DNA from: Chloroflexota bacterium
GTDB lineage: Bacteria; Chloroflexota; Anaerolineae; 4572-78; J111
Length of the DNA stretch: 64,000 nucleotides
NCBI GenBank assembly: GCA_016860845.1
Contig: BOKF01000002.1
Location: 360,965-424,964 of the forward strand
Reading direction: 5' to 3'
A model generated the notes under the pieces. That model saw only the letters and a program-made list of their open reading frames with translations, made no database searches and had not been told where the DNA came from. A program made the translations under genes and the position numbers. Shown here one piece after another: positions 1 to 9,412 of the stretch (position 1 is the stretch's first letter; every line of letters starts with the position of its first letter).

Positions 1-3000
1 AGCAACGCTGGTCAGCGTTGCCGTTACTTTGCTCACCGGGCTGACGATGCCGTTGACGTTAATGGTAGCCGGATAAGGGGCGGCGGCCCCATTGGTGGAA
101 GCGGGTGCTCCGGCTGGAACGATGATAGCCCCGGTGTTGGCAAAAACCCGTGGCGGGCCGCTAACCGTTGTGCCCAGGGTAAACTCGAAAGCCACGGTAC
201 CCAAATTAGCGGCGCCATCCTGGAGTTGCAGCGTGGCCGTCAGCGTACCGCCGCAGATGAGGGCTGGATTAACCCGGAAGGTGAAAGGCCGGCCCACGGG
301 AGCGCCGAGCGCCGTCAGTGCTCCGTAGGTTTGGGCGGTGCTGATGGGGATGACGCCGCCCGTTGGCTGCAAGGTGGCCACCAGATTGCTCGTATTACCC
401 GTGCCGATATTCTGCAGAACAAAGTTGGCGGTCACCTGTTCTCCGGGATCGGGAACCCCGTTAGCGGGGGCAAAATTTTCAGCCAGGAGATTGTGCCCGG
501 CTCCGGCAATGAAGGGTTGGAGGTTTGTAGGATTGGCATTGTAAATGACCAGGGCAAAATCCTGGTCCAGCGTCCCGCCCGCATTGGGCACGCCGTCGGA
601 GTTGATGTTGGCCGCCTGGACCGTAACGGCGTAGGGGCCGGACACGCCGGCCGGTAGGAAAACACTCTCGACATTGTTGCGCGGGTCGGCCGTACCGCCG
701 GAAGTGGAGGCAGCCCCGCCAAAAACATTGCCCCGGTAGGTATTGCCGCCAACATTCACGATCAGATCGAGGTTGTTATTGAAGGCGTTGCCCACGGTCG
801 CGCCGGGGGCATCGGTCCAGGCCAGAGTGACCCGGAAGGGCTTGCCGGGGTCGCTGACCACACCGGTGTAGCTATGAACCTGGCCGGTGGCGCTGAACCG
901 TTCAGCGGAGGATTGGTCGCGCAAGAAGCGGGCCACCCCGTCAAAAGCCATGCCCAGGTCCATCCGCCCCATGCCCTGATTATTGGAGAAAAGGGTATCG
1001 TTGGCACCCAAGCCGGTGAGGTAGCGTGTCGCGTTTACCAGGTAGGCTTTGCTCATGGCCGGGCTGGGGGGAGTCAAGCCCTGATTGACGAAATATTGGC
1101 GCAGCAGGGCTGCCCCAGCCGCTATGGCGGGAGTGGAGTGGCTGGTGCCGGAGGAAGCGGTGTAAAACTGCTGTCCATTGGGGAAGAAGATGCTGCCCAC
1201 CCCGCCGGAGACGCCGCTGCCGTTGAAACCGGGATCGGCTACGCCGTTGCCGCTGTCAAGCGGGGATTGCTGCCAGGCTCCCCCGGAAACGTGAGTGCCG
1301 GGGCCGACGAGATCAGGCTTGACCCGGCCGTCGTCCAGAGGGCCGCGCGAGGAGAAGTCAATGATGTCATTCAGGTTGTTTGCGCCTGTATCGCCAACAC
1401 CGCTGCCATCGGCCCCGCCAAAAGCCTGCACGTTCTCCGACGCGCCCACGGTGAGCACATTTTTGCCTGTCCCCGGCCAACCGATTGAGTTGGTCCCTAC
1501 CGTAACCCCGCTGTTGCCGGCGGCAAAGACAATGACCATCTCTTGATTGCCCGCCGTCGGGAAAACCGAGCCGGGCGGTTGGGCGTCGCGCACCAGGGCA
1601 TCGTACGCCTGTGAGTCGCTGGTGTAAGCGCCGCTACCGAGTTTTTCTCCCCAACTGTTGCTGCTGATCCGGGCGCCGTCGTTGTAGGCCCGTGCTTGCA
1701 GATTGTTGTAGTTGGGAGAAGTGAAATCCGGATCAAAGATGACCGACCCGCCAACCTTGACAAAGGGGGCCACGCCCAGCCCATAGTGAAAACCGGCCCC
1801 ATCGGCATGGGGGAAGCCGGTGCGGTCATTGAAACCGGCGATAATGTGGGCATTGATGTTGCCGTGCCCATCCGCTCCCTGGATGGTGCTGCCGCGATTG
1901 GGTGTGCCTTCCAGCCGGTTATAAACCACCCGGCTGGCTAAGGCCAGATTGCCCAGGGTATAGAGGCCAAAGTGGTTGGGCGCGGGAGTGCCGTCGTCAA
2001 GGCCGCTGTCAGTCACATCTACGACAAAGTTGAACTGGCCGGTCTGGGTAAAGCCTTTAGTTGCGAGCCAGTTCAGGTAGCCGGGGCCGCTGGGGTTGCT
2101 GCCACTGATATTGCCGGCGAGGATTTGATCCTGGCGTTCATCGTAAAGCTGGGGCGTTACCCACGGTTCCACATTGTAGACGTCGGGCCAGGTAGCTACT
2201 TCAACCAGTTGGCCGGCCGGGAGGGCTAAAGTGATATTGGTAAAGTTCAAGACCGGCATGATGAGCCGCACTGCCTGGCCCAGGCTTTGCAGCCGGGCCA
2301 AAGACTGCGGAGTCTGGCCGGTGGTGTAAAACTGCACCGTCACTTCAACCGGTTTATCCGCCGGCTGGGTGGCGGCCGCCTGCTGGAGCGAAGGTTCCAG
2401 GCGGTAGGCCGGGTGGTAAGGGCCAAGCCATTGGATAAACGTATTGGCCCTGGCTATCTCCTCCAGGGTCTCATGAGCCGCTTTACCCCAAACAATATAG
2501 GCATTGTTGGGCAGGTAGCCCACAATCTCCAACTGCCCTTTTTCGGTCAGGGTGTTCAGCCACTCCTCCCGAACCGGGCCGATAAATTGCACCAGCCACA
2601 TTTCTTCAGCCTGAGCAGGAGTTTGGCGCAGTCTATTGGGGGCAGCGGGTTCAACGGCTTTACTGGGGCTGGTTCTGATTACCTGGCCACCGCGTAGGGG
2701 GATTTCATCAAAATCGGGCTGGCTTTGCAGGCTGGCCTGCCGAGATACAGCGGCAGCCTGAGACTGGCTTACCCGCCAGAGTGAAAACGCTCCGTAATCT
2801 ACCAGCAGGGTGGCTCCGCTGGCCGCCAGCTCCTTGAATGTCTGCTCGTCTGCAGCATCAACCAGCACCTTCTGGCCGGCAGGAGCTTGCGCCTCCACCG
2901 CAGGAGGAGGGTTTGACCACCAGAATACACTCAGCAGCAAACTCAAGCCGAGGCTAAGCGCCGCCAGGAGTCGCCTCTGGTAATTACGCGAGCGGAACAA

Positions 3001-3015
3001 AACGGTTTGATTCAC
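1..3015 (-). CDS. Secreted subtilisin-like serine protease (S8), 3' end beyond window
   Basis: The frame is open from a GTG start to the window edge (1005 codons, no stop), so the C-terminus is missing. The GTG is preceded by an AGGGGG ribosome binding site. Residues about 16-33 form a hydrophobic signal or anchor segment. The catalytic triad of peptidase family S8 is readable: Asp336 in VTDSGLD, His384 in DGHGN, and Ser625 in SSGTSHSTP. A long pro-region lies before Asp336. After the catalytic domain come beta-rich segments, and the last visible part (YPATINVNG, then VTATL) resembles the start of a proprotein-convertase P-domain. Expected role: extracellular protein degradation. It is transcribed away from the ATPase block. 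Antisense open frames over this gene are GC-driven shadows. Confidence 0.9.
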   Translation of the reverse strand, partial: MNQTVLFRSRNYQRRLLAALSLGLSLLLSVFWWSNPPPAVEAQAPAGQKVLVDAADEQTFKELAASGATLLVDYGAFSLWRVSQSQAAAVSRQASLQSQPDFDEIPLRGGQVIRTSPSKAVEPAAPNRLRQTPAQAEEMWLVQFIGPVREEWLNTLTEKGQLEIVGYLPNNAYIVWGKAAHETLEEIARANTFIQWLGPYHPAYRLEPSLQQAAATQPADKPVEVTVQFYTTGQTPQSLARLQSLGQAVRLIMPVLNFTNITLALPAGQLVEVATWPDVYNVEPWVTPQLYDERQDQILAGNISGSNPSGPGYLNWLATKGFTQTGQFNFVVDVTDSGLDDGTPAPNHFGLYTLGNLALASRVVYNRLEGTPNRGSTIQGADGHGNINAHIIAGFNDRTGFPHADGAGFHYGLGVAPFVKVGGSVIFDPDFTSPNYNNLQARAYNDGARISSNSWGEKLGSGAYTSDSQAYDALVRDAQPPGSVFPTAGNQEMVIVFAAGNSGVTVGTNSIGWPGTGKNVLTVGASENVQAFGGADGSGVGDTGANNLNDIIDFSSRGPLDDGRVKPDLVGPGTHVSGGAWQQSPLDSGNGVADPGFNGSGVSGGVGSIFFPNGQQFYTASSGTSHSTPAIAAGAALLRQYFVNQGLTPPSPAMSKAYLVNATRYLTGLGANDTLFSNNQGMGRMDLGMAFDGVARFLRDQSSAERFSATGQVHSYTGVVSDPGKPFRVTLAWTDAPGATVGNAFNNNLDLIVNVGGNTYRGNVFGGAASTSGGTADPRNNVESVFLPAGVSGPYAVTVQAANINSDGVPNAGGTLDQDFALVIYNANPTNLQPFIAGAGHNLLAENFAPANGVPDPGEQVTANFVLQNIGTGNTSNLVATLQPTGGVIPISTAQTYGALTALGAPVGRPFTFRVNPALICGGTLTATLQLQDGAANLGTVAFEFTLGTTVSGPPRVFANTGAIIVPAGAPASTNGAAAPYPATINVNGIVSPVSKVTATLTSVA

Positions 3016-3915
3016 CGATACCCCCTGAATTGAATCCAGTTTTACAGAACCTCAATCACTCGGCTTGAGCTGGCTATCCAGCCGTAAATATCCTGCGCTT
3101 TCATCATGTAGATAAAGGGTAAAGTCCCGGGATGATGGGGTAGCCGTACTCGCTACAAATCAAAACCTGACCCACGGGTCCGGCATTACCAAGACCACAG
3201 GAGAGATGGCTTTAGGCCAGCTTGGCGGAGGGGCGTCCGTCAGATCCGGGCGGTGATCTTCACGAGTGCAGATAACCAACATCCTGGCAGTACGGGCAGC
3301 CGCCAGCAATTTCTGAAGGGGCTGAATGGCGCTTCGAAACAATGATACTATATTACCGGGTATTTCGCCAAATCTGAGGACATTTCACTTTTGAAGCAAA
3401 CTTGGCCAATGCTCTGCGTTGGCCTTATCGGGATAAGGCCGAGAAAGAATCCCCTAGTATAGCCTAACTACCCGCTGCGCGTCTAGTGACAAATGTCACT
3501 ATTAATTCAGCCATCTGTGACGTTTGTCACTAATAATCAGGATAAACTACACTTCCTGATGGAGAAAAACGGTTCTATAGTGGGTATAGGCTTTACAGGT
3601 ACGCTTCCATTCCTATTTCTGCCAGTTTAGCTCCTGATTTTCCCTCCCTAATGGGTCAATAAGCAGCAAGCCTGATCCGACCAAGACCAATTAGTACAAA
3701 TGAAACCGGCGAAAGGATCAGGACTATTACAGTCATCATCATTTCACAACCCTACAGCAACAGTGGAAACATGATTGCTACGCAATTGGCGAACTAGTGG
3801 GATACAGGTACTTTGCCGATAAATTCCTATTGGAGGTGCGGCTCAACTTATTATCATTATACTCAACCATCTATCAAACAAAGATTAATCAATGCGGGCA
3901 AAGGAGGGAAGTCCA
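3016..3915. other. 900-base intergenic region with operator-like palindromes
   Basis: No convincing gene is seen. It separates the divergent protease from the zinc-ribbon/sensor/ATPase block and is more AT-rich than the flanks. It holds two GTGAC-type palindromes (listed separately) and a wide inverted repeat CCTGATCC/GGATCAGG at 3671-3678 and 3715-3722. A 60-codon minus-strand open frame at 3160-3342 has no ribosome binding site and no recognisable features. Confidence 0.6.
3486..3530. promoter_or_regulatory. Tandem palindromic operators, GTGACA-N2-TGTCAC type
   Basis: GTGACAAATGTCAC (3486-3499) is a perfect 6-2-6 palindrome. GTGACGTTTGTCAC (3517-3530) matches at 11 of 12 fixed positions. 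Their starts are 31 bases apart, about three helical turns, so two dimers could bind the same DNA face. The same motif recurs in front of other operons in this window. The regulator is unknown. Confidence 0.55.
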
Positions 3916-4398
3916 ATGCATAGACAACCGTACAGCCGCAAAGACCGATTAATCAAAGAAAAACGGCACGACGTTTATCAAGAACGAAGTAAATGGCCTG
4001 AACCAACCCGTTGTACCACCTGTGGTGCTCTATTTGTCAATGGGCGTTGGACCTGGCAGGGAGCGCCGGCAAAAACCTACGAAACTATCTGTCCGGCCTG
4101 CCGGCGCATCGCCGATCGTTACCCGGCCGGGTATGTGGAAATCAGCGGCCCATTCCTTGCTGAACATCACGCCGAAATATTAAATCTCATCGCTAACGTC
4201 GAGAAGCAAGAGAAAAGTGAGCACCCACTGGAAAGAATCATCGCTACTACCTCTGAAAGAGATCATCTGCTGATCACCAGCACCGGGCATCATCTGGCTC
4301 GCCGCATTGGTGAAGCACTGGCCAGAGCTTACAAGGGTGAGCTTTCTTTTCAATATGCCGAAGCCGAAGATAGTATCAGGGTTTATTGGCAGCGGTAA
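3916..4398 (+). CDS. BCAM0308-like zinc-ribbon protein
   Basis: A 160-residue protein whose N-terminus (SRKDRLIKEKRHDVYQ, then WPEPTRC) resembles the BCAM0308 family. Two cysteine pairs (CTTCGALF and CPACRR) form a probable zinc ribbon. The C-terminal half looks like a small mixed alpha/beta domain. The ATG at 3916 is preferred over an upstream in-frame ATG at 3892 because AAGGAGGGA lies six bases before it and the family motif begins there. Function is not established. It is the first gene after the operator-containing gap and precedes the Crp-like sensor gene by 116 bases. Confidence 0.7.
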   Translation: MHRQPYSRKDRLIKEKRHDVYQERSKWPEPTRCTTCGALFVNGRWTWQGAPAKTYETICPACRRIADRYPAGYVEISGPFLAEHHAEILNLIANVEKQEKSEHPLERIIATTSERDHLLITSTGHHLARRIGEALARAYKGELSFQYAEAEDSIRVYWQR

Positions 4399-4514
4399 GG
4401 TAATTGTCCAAGAACAAGTTCCCTAAAGTTCTCTGGGAACTGAAGGAACGCGTAGGAACTCAAAATGGCGATTAATGCTGGACAAGTTCAAAGTGAAATA
4501 AGGGAGATGTGACA

Positions 4515-4997
4515 ATGACGACACAGACCGAGTTAAGGTTACTCACGACCCTCCGGGGTATCAAGGCGCTCCAGGGAATGGAATCAGCTCACTTGAAGAA
4601 GCTGGCGGCTATGGCCGGCGAGGTCACTTTTGCTAAAGACCGCATCATCTACCGGGAAGGAGACCTGGGTGAGGCGATTTACTTTATCGAAGAGGGCGAG
4701 GTGATGATTGAAATGAGTGTGGCAGACAGCCCACCGATAAAGATGTATTCTGTTGGCCCAGGCCAGCTTTTTGGCTGGTCGGCGCTGTTTCCACCCCGGC
4801 GTAAGCAGGCCCGGGCTCGGGCCGTTGTCCCCACGCGCGTGATTGCCGTCAATGCAGCTCGATTACGCGAGGCCTTCAAAGCGGATCAAGGTTTGGAAAA
4901 CGCAATCATCCAGCGGGTGAATGAAGTCATTGCTGATCGTCTAACAGTCACCCGGCAGCAATTGACAGACTCATTCCAAATAAGCCCGCAACGTTAG
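4515..4997 (+). CDS. Crp-like cyclic-nucleotide-binding-fold protein without DNA-binding domain
   Basis: A 160-residue protein with the N-terminal beta-roll of the Crp/Fnr superfamily (IIYREGDLGEAIYFIEEGEV, about residues 44-63) and a C-terminal dimer helix ending RLTVTRQQL. It stops before any helix-turn-helix. In the phosphate-binding cassette the expected Gly-Glu is Gly-Trp (FGWSALFPP), so classical cAMP binding is doubtful. ATG 4515 is chosen over GTG 4509 because AGGGAG (4501-4506) is correctly spaced only for the ATG. The gene ends 26 bases before the first V-ATPase gene and is probably co-transcribed with it. A related protein lies at 53622. Confidence 0.75.
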   Translation: MTTQTELRLLTTLRGIKALQGMESAHLKKLAAMAGEVTFAKDRIIYREGDLGEAIYFIEEGEVMIEMSVADSPPIKMYSVGPGQLFGWSALFPPRRKQARARAVVPTRVIAVNAARLREAFKADQGLENAIIQRVNEVIADRLTVTRQQLTDSFQISPQR

Positions 4998-5023
4998 CCA
5001 GCAGCAATCAATTTAGAAGAACA

Positions 5024-5359
5024 ATGTCAACTTCGCTCTCGCCTTTGCAAGCCATCCACCAGAAAGAGACAGAATTACACCACCGCCTTGAAATGGCCCG
5101 TCAGCAAGCCGAAGCCAGGCTTCAGGCAGCCTGTGCGGAAGCCGAGCAGATACTGTCCCAGGCCGAACAAGAGGGCCGGGCCGAGGCCAAGCTTCTTTTG
5201 GAACAAGGCCTGGCAGCGGCTCAGCAAGAGGCCGAAGCTGTTCTGGCTGAAGCGCAAGAGCAGGCTGCGGCGCTACGCAGGCGCGCGGCATCCCATTTAG
5301 ACGCGGCCGCAACACGAATCACCAGGTTGGTGCTGCCTGGCGATTCACGACTGGCCTGA
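5024..5359 (+). CDS. atpH: V/A-type ATP synthase subunit G/H (peripheral stalk)
   Basis: A 111-residue, almost entirely helical protein rich in Ala, Glu and Gln with a heptad-like pattern from about residue 10 to 95. This is the right size and composition for the stalk subunit that pairs with subunit E in V/A-type ATPases. Sequence conservation in this subunit is low, so the call leans on position: first in the operon, 20 bases before subunit I. Confidence 0.75.
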   Translation: MSTSLSPLQAIHQKETELHHRLEMARQQAEARLQAACAEAEQILSQAEQEGRAEAKLLLEQGLAAAQQEAEAVLAEAQEQAAALRRRAASHLDAAATRITRLVLPGDSRLA

Positions 5360-5379
5360 CTCAAACCGGAGCATTCAGC

Positions 5380-7287
5380 ATGCTGCTTTCGATGGCCAAG
5401 GTGCAGATTATTGGCACCAAACAATGCCAGGGCCAAACCATTCAACTCCTCCAGCGGCTGGGCGTTGTTCAGATTGACCCGTGGAGTGAGCGCCGCGCCG
5501 GGGTGCAGCAGCGCATGACCCTGGGCAGTGAAATCATTTCCGGGCGCGAGCGCCTGGCTTATGCCGCCACCCGGGTAGAGGCTCTCCTGGTGGCTTTGCC
5601 CGCCGTCGAGACCGTCCCCCCCGCCGAGTTCAAGGCAGATGAGCGCTGTTCTCCTGGCGAGTTATTTCAGGCAGTCGAAGCAGACCTGGGTGAAGTTGGA
5701 CCGCAAATACAAGTGCTGACCGGCCGGCGCACCCAGTTGGCAGAGCAGTTGGCTTCTCTCAGCCGTTATGAGACGACGCTCCGGCAGTTACTCCCGGTGA
5801 CCCCGGTCTATGTTGATTTAGAGCATTATGCTGTCAGCGCCGTGTGGGTTGAACGCCGGTTTCAGCCGGTTCTGGAAATCCTGACCCAGCGGTTGCAAGA
5901 ACTGACCGAGGGCTTGTGCGAGGTTGTCTCGCACCAGGTCAACCCGGATATGATCGTCGCCCTGCTGATCTTCCCCAAAAGCCAGGCCGGCGCCGTTAAT
6001 GAACTGCTTGGGCGTGAGAATATCAGCCAGGTTCGTCTACCACCGGACCTGGCCGGGCAGTCACTCGAGCAAGCTCTGGCCAATATTCAGGAGCGGCGGC
6101 GGGTGATCCCCCAAGAGTTGGCTGTGGTTGAGGCCCAACTGGCGGCGCTGGCGCGGACTTGGCGCTCCCGGCTGCTGGCCTGGCAAGGGTTGCTGCATGA
6201 CCAACTGGCCCAGCTAGAGGTACAAACTCAGCTTGGTCAAACCGACTATACCTTTGTTATCGAAGGCTGGGCGCCGGAGTCGCGGCTGGAGCAGATCCAG
6301 GCGGCCCTGCGGCGTGAGATTGGCGAGGAAGTGCTGCTCGTCAAGCTGCCCCTCTCCGCAGCCGAGCAAGAACAAGCTCCGGTGCTGTTTGCTAATCCCC
6401 GCCTGGTGACTCCTTTTGAGCCGCTGCTGGGGCTGCTGGCCTTACCCCGCTACGGTGAATTTGATCCATCCCCTGTGCTGGCCCTCTTCTTCCCTCTCTT
6501 TTTCGGGATGATCCTGGGCGATGTGGCCTATGGCTTTGTTTTGTTGGCCCTGATGCTCTATCTGCGCCGGCGCTTTAAAGCCCAGTTTTTCTTACGCTCA
6601 TTGAGCGAAGCTCTGATCATGGCCTCTATCTGGAGCATTATTTTTGGCTTTCTCTACGGGGAATTTTTGGGCACCCTGGGCGAGGAGATTGGCCTGCACC
6701 CGCTCTGGTTTGATCGCGGCCATGACGTGCAAAGATTGTTTCTGCTAACCATTGGCTTAGGCGCGGGGCATATTGTCTTGGGCCTGGGCCTGGGCCTATG
6801 GGATGGCGTGCGCCGCCGCAGCCGCCACACGATCATCGAAAAAGCCGCCATGCTAGTCGCTCTGGCCGCCATTTTCCTGCTGGTGGCTGTGCTGGCGGGC
6901 TATCTGCCCGACTCTTTTTTTACCCCCGCTATTGCCTTATTGGTTGTGGGCGTGGTCATGCTTATCTACAGTCTGGGTAAGCTGGGCCTGCTGCTGGGGC
7001 CACTGGAGTTGTTGAGCCTGGTCAGCAATGTTCTCTCGTATCTGCGGATTGCCGCGATTGGCCTGTCGTCAGTCTATCTGGCCCAGGTAGCTAATGAGTT
7101 AGGCGGGTTGGTGGGCAATCTCCTGGTCGGCCTGATTATTGCCGGCCTGTTGCACGCGTTGAACCTGGTTTTGGGTACGTTCAGCCCTACCATTCAATCC
7201 TTGCGCTTGCACTACGTCGAATTCTTTGGCAAATTTTACCGGGGTGGAGGCCAGCCCTTCCGCCCGTTTCAACGTTTACGCTCGTAG
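5380..7287 (+). CDS. atpI: V/A-type ATP synthase subunit I (membrane stator)
   Basis: A 635-residue protein with the two-part layout of subunit I. The N-terminal cytoplasmic half (about 1-350) starts MAKVQIIGTK and contains long coiled coils. The C-terminal half has about eight membrane segments beginning near PVLALFFPLFFGMILGD and ending in the conserved SNVLSYLRIAAIGLSS and NLVLGTFSPTIQSLRLHYVEFF stretches. It forms the ion half-channels and the stator contact. GGAG lies about ten bases before the ATG used; ATG 5392 is an alternative. Confidence 0.95.
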   Translation: MLLSMAKVQIIGTKQCQGQTIQLLQRLGVVQIDPWSERRAGVQQRMTLGSEIISGRERLAYAATRVEALLVALPAVETVPPAEFKADERCSPGELFQAVEADLGEVGPQIQVLTGRRTQLAEQLASLSRYETTLRQLLPVTPVYVDLEHYAVSAVWVERRFQPVLEILTQRLQELTEGLCEVVSHQVNPDMIVALLIFPKSQAGAVNELLGRENISQVRLPPDLAGQSLEQALANIQERRRVIPQELAVVEAQLAALARTWRSRLLAWQGLLHDQLAQLEVQTQLGQTDYTFVIEGWAPESRLEQIQAALRREIGEEVLLVKLPLSAAEQEQAPVLFANPRLVTPFEPLLGLLALPRYGEFDPSPVLALFFPLFFGMILGDVAYGFVLLALMLYLRRRFKAQFFLRSLSEALIMASIWSIIFGFLYGEFLGTLGEEIGLHPLWFDRGHDVQRLFLLTIGLGAGHIVLGLGLGLWDGVRRRSRHTIIEKAAMLVALAAIFLLVAVLAGYLPDSFFTPAIALLVVGVVMLIYSLGKLGLLLGPLELLSLVSNVLSYLRIAAIGLSSVYLAQVANELGGLVGNLLVGLIIAGLLHALNLVLGTFSPTIQSLRLHYVEFFGKFYRGGGQPFRPFQRLRS

Positions 7288-7329
7288 GGCAAACTTCAAT
7301 TTGACCAAAATTAGAAAGGAACTCGAACT

Positions 7330-7548
7330 ATGGAAGCTGGTTTGATTGCCATTGGCGCGGGTCTGGCCGTGGGTCTGGCGGGTATCGCCACCGGCTATGC
7401 CCAGGGACATATCGGCTCGGCGGGGGTGGGCGCTGTGGCCGAAAAGCCGGAACTGCTCGGTAACATTATCCTGTTGATTGCCATTCCTGAAACAGTGCTC
7501 ATTCTGGGCTTCGCCGTGGCCGCTATGATTATTTTGCTTCTGGCCTGA
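7330..7548 (+). CDS. atpK: V/A-type ATP synthase subunit K (c-ring, 8 kDa)
   Basis: A 72-residue single hairpin of two membrane helices, as in Thermus-type enzymes and half the size of the duplicated 16-kDa ring subunit. The ion-carrying carboxylate is Glu54 in AIPETVLIL. Gln25 in GYAQG faces it. GxG repeats in helix 1 suit ring packing. AGAAAGGA precedes the ATG. The Gln/Glu/Thr set does not by itself tell H+ from Na+ use, because proton-translocating Thermus enzymes have a similar set. Confidence 0.95.
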   Translation: MEAGLIAIGAGLAVGLAGIATGYAQGHIGSAGVGAVAEKPELLGNIILLIAIPETVLILGFAVAAMIILLLA

Positions 7549-7647
7549 ACGCCGGCGGATCAATCACTTTTTAGAATTGGGTTTAGCCAAATTTTAGGCG
7601 GTTCAGGGGGACCGGTTGCTAATGTACCCTGAGAGTAAGTCTGTCCT

Positions 7648-8307
7648 ATGTCCTTAGAGCATATCCTGCAAGCCCTGGAAGCTGAAGCCGAGCAGCAAAT
7701 TGCCGAGATTGAACAGGTCGCTGAGGCTCAGGTTAAACGTATCCTCAACCAGGCCCAAGCCGAGGCCGGGGTAGTGCGGCAAAAGCACGTGGTAGCCAGC
7801 CAGGCGTTGCTTCAAGTGGAGCGAACCCGCTTGTTAAATCGGGCCAAACAGCAAGCTTCTCAGATCGTGTTGAGAGAGCGAGAAGCAGTGATTTCCTCGG
7901 CCTTGGCTGCCACGATGGAGGGCCTGGCTGCCTTATCCAACACCAACGCCTATGCCCACCTCCTCCGGCAGTTGACTCAAGAAGCTGTGGACACGCTGGG
8001 CACGGACGAGCCGCTTTGCCTGCACGTGCGCGAACGGGATGTCGAGCTGATGGAACGGATCGCCGGCGAGATGGGGCTACCGGCCAGCGTAACAGGCGAT
8101 CTAAATGAGGTCATCCCGCCTGGGCAGACGCACTTTTCTCCTGCTGAACAGAATGGCCAATCCCTGGGCGGGCTGGCTGCCACGGTCGCTGCGGGCCGGG
8201 TCACCTTGAATAATACGTTGGAAGCGCGTCTCTTTCGGGTAAGCAACCTCTACCGCGCCCAAATTGCCGAAATCATCTTTGATGAGCCAGGAGTGTTGGA
8301 GGGTTAA
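7648..8307 (+). CDS. atpE: V/A-type ATP synthase subunit E (peripheral stalk)
   Basis: A 219-residue protein with a long N-terminal coiled coil (about 1-110, rich in Ala, Glu, Gln and Arg) and a globular C-terminal domain including LGGLAATVAAGRVTLNNTLEARL. This is typical of subunit E, which holds the catalytic head in place with the G/H subunit. It lies 100 bases after subunit K and four bases before the GTG of subunit C. Confidence 0.9.
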   Translation: MSLEHILQALEAEAEQQIAEIEQVAEAQVKRILNQAQAEAGVVRQKHVVASQALLQVERTRLLNRAKQQASQIVLREREAVISSALAATMEGLAALSNTNAYAHLLRQLTQEAVDTLGTDEPLCLHVRERDVELMERIAGEMGLPASVTGDLNEVIPPGQTHFSPAEQNGQSLGGLAATVAAGRVTLNNTLEARLFRVSNLYRAQIAEIIFDEPGVLEG

Positions 8308-8311
8308 ATTT

Positions 8312-9400
8312 GTGCCCAGCGGCTATGATTACGGCAATGCTCGCCTCCGCGCCATGCGCAGCCGGCTTCTCACAGCAGCCGACTATCACAACCTGCTGGC
8401 TAAAGCGACGATTGAGGAGGTTATCACCGCGCTGACCGAAACCCCCTATAAAGAGGATATTGAGCTGGCCTTGACCCGGCTGGTTGGCGTAGCCTGTGTT
8501 TTTGAGGCGATCCGGGCTAACTTGACCCGGACACTGCGCCAGCTTCGTGACTTTTTTGAGGGAGAATCTCGCCGGCTGGTAGACCTGCTGCTGCGGCGCT
8601 GGGACCGGCATAACTTGTTGACTATCCTACGCGGGCAGAGTCAAGAGCTTGCTCCTGAAACAGTGTTAGCGGCGGTCGTGCCGGTGGGTCAGCTTGACGA
8701 GGTGTCGTTACGAGAGCTGGCTCGCCAGCCCGGTCTCCGGGCGGTGATTGAGCTGATGTCAACCTGGCAACTGCCGTACGCCGGGGCGCTGCGCCGCGTC
8801 CAACCGCGTATTGGCACACTCCCCGACCTCGATCAGCTAGAGCTGGCCCTGAACCGCGCTCATTACACCTCGCTCCAGGAGCAACTGCACCAGGGTAACG
8901 GTAACAAAGCGATTGTGCTTGAGCAGTTCCAGACTGAGGTTGATCTGGCTAACCTGATTACCGTGCTGCGGCTGGTCCGCCGGCCGGACCTGGCGCCTCT
9001 GGTTCAGCAGCGGTACAACACGGGCGATGTGCAGCCTCTGTTCATTGAGCCGGGCGGTCACCTGCCGGTGCAGCGCCTGGTAGAGCTGGTTGCCCAGGCC
9101 GGCAATTTGGAGGGTTTAGTTCACGGCTTGAATCATACCCGCTACGGGGCAGCATTGACCGCGGGTTGGCAGCGTTACCAGGCAGGTGAAGGCAGATTAG
9201 CCGTCTTCGAACGAGAACTGGAACGCTGGCAAGCGCATCAGTTCGTCACCATGTTCAACCGCAACCCGTTGAGTATTGCTATCCCTATTGGCTACATCGG
9301 CTGTAAGGCTGTCGAGGTTGCCAACCTGCGGCTCATTGCCCAGGCAGTCGCCCTGGGGTTGAAACGTGACGAGGTGCGGCAGGAGTTAATCATTGTTTAG
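8312..9400 (+). CDS. atpC: V/A-type ATP synthase subunit C (central-stalk/ring socket)
   Basis: A 362-residue, mainly helical protein of the subunit C/d family. It starts PSGYDYGNARLRAMRSRLL and contains the ARLT-like pattern EDIELALTRL near the start and NPLSIAIPIGYIGCKAVEVANLRLIA near the end. It couples the rotor shaft to the c-ring. The start is a GTG with GGAGG nine bases upstream, just after the subunit E stop. An earlier in-frame ATG at 8264 would overlap subunit E and adds non-family sequence. Confidence 0.9.
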   Translation: MPSGYDYGNARLRAMRSRLLTAADYHNLLAKATIEEVITALTETPYKEDIELALTRLVGVACVFEAIRANLTRTLRQLRDFFEGESRRLVDLLLRRWDRHNLLTILRGQSQELAPETVLAAVVPVGQLDEVSLRELARQPGLRAVIELMSTWQLPYAGALRRVQPRIGTLPDLDQLELALNRAHYTSLQEQLHQGNGNKAIVLEQFQTEVDLANLITVLRLVRRPDLAPLVQQRYNTGDVQPLFIEPGGHLPVQRLVELVAQAGNLEGLVHGLNHTRYGAALTAGWQRYQAGEGRLAVFERELERWQAHQFVTMFNRNPLSIAIPIGYIGCKAVEVANLRLIAQAVALGLKRDEVRQELIIV

Positions 9401-9412
9401 GGAGAATTGCTT

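Noticed and set aside
874..1488. Long plus-strand open frame of 204 codons
   Set aside because: It is antisense to the protease gene, whose catalytic motifs read through on the minus strand; the plus frame shows no family features.
3160..3342. 60-codon minus-strand open frame in the long gap
   Set aside because: No ribosome binding site, no recognisable motif, and composition consistent with chance.
3486..3530. GTGAC palindromes as CRP or FNR sites
   Set aside because: CRP sites are TGTGA-N6-TCACA and FNR sites TTGAT-N4-ATCAA; the spacing here (GTGACA-N2-TGTCAC) differs, and the two Crp-like proteins in the window have no DNA-binding domain.
7330..7548. Gln25/Glu54/Thr55 of the c-ring subunit as a sign of Na+ specificity
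   Set aside because: Proton-translocating Thermus-type ring subunits carry a comparable Gln and Glu-Thr set, and the Tyr of classical Na+ sites is Leu here, so the residues do not decide.
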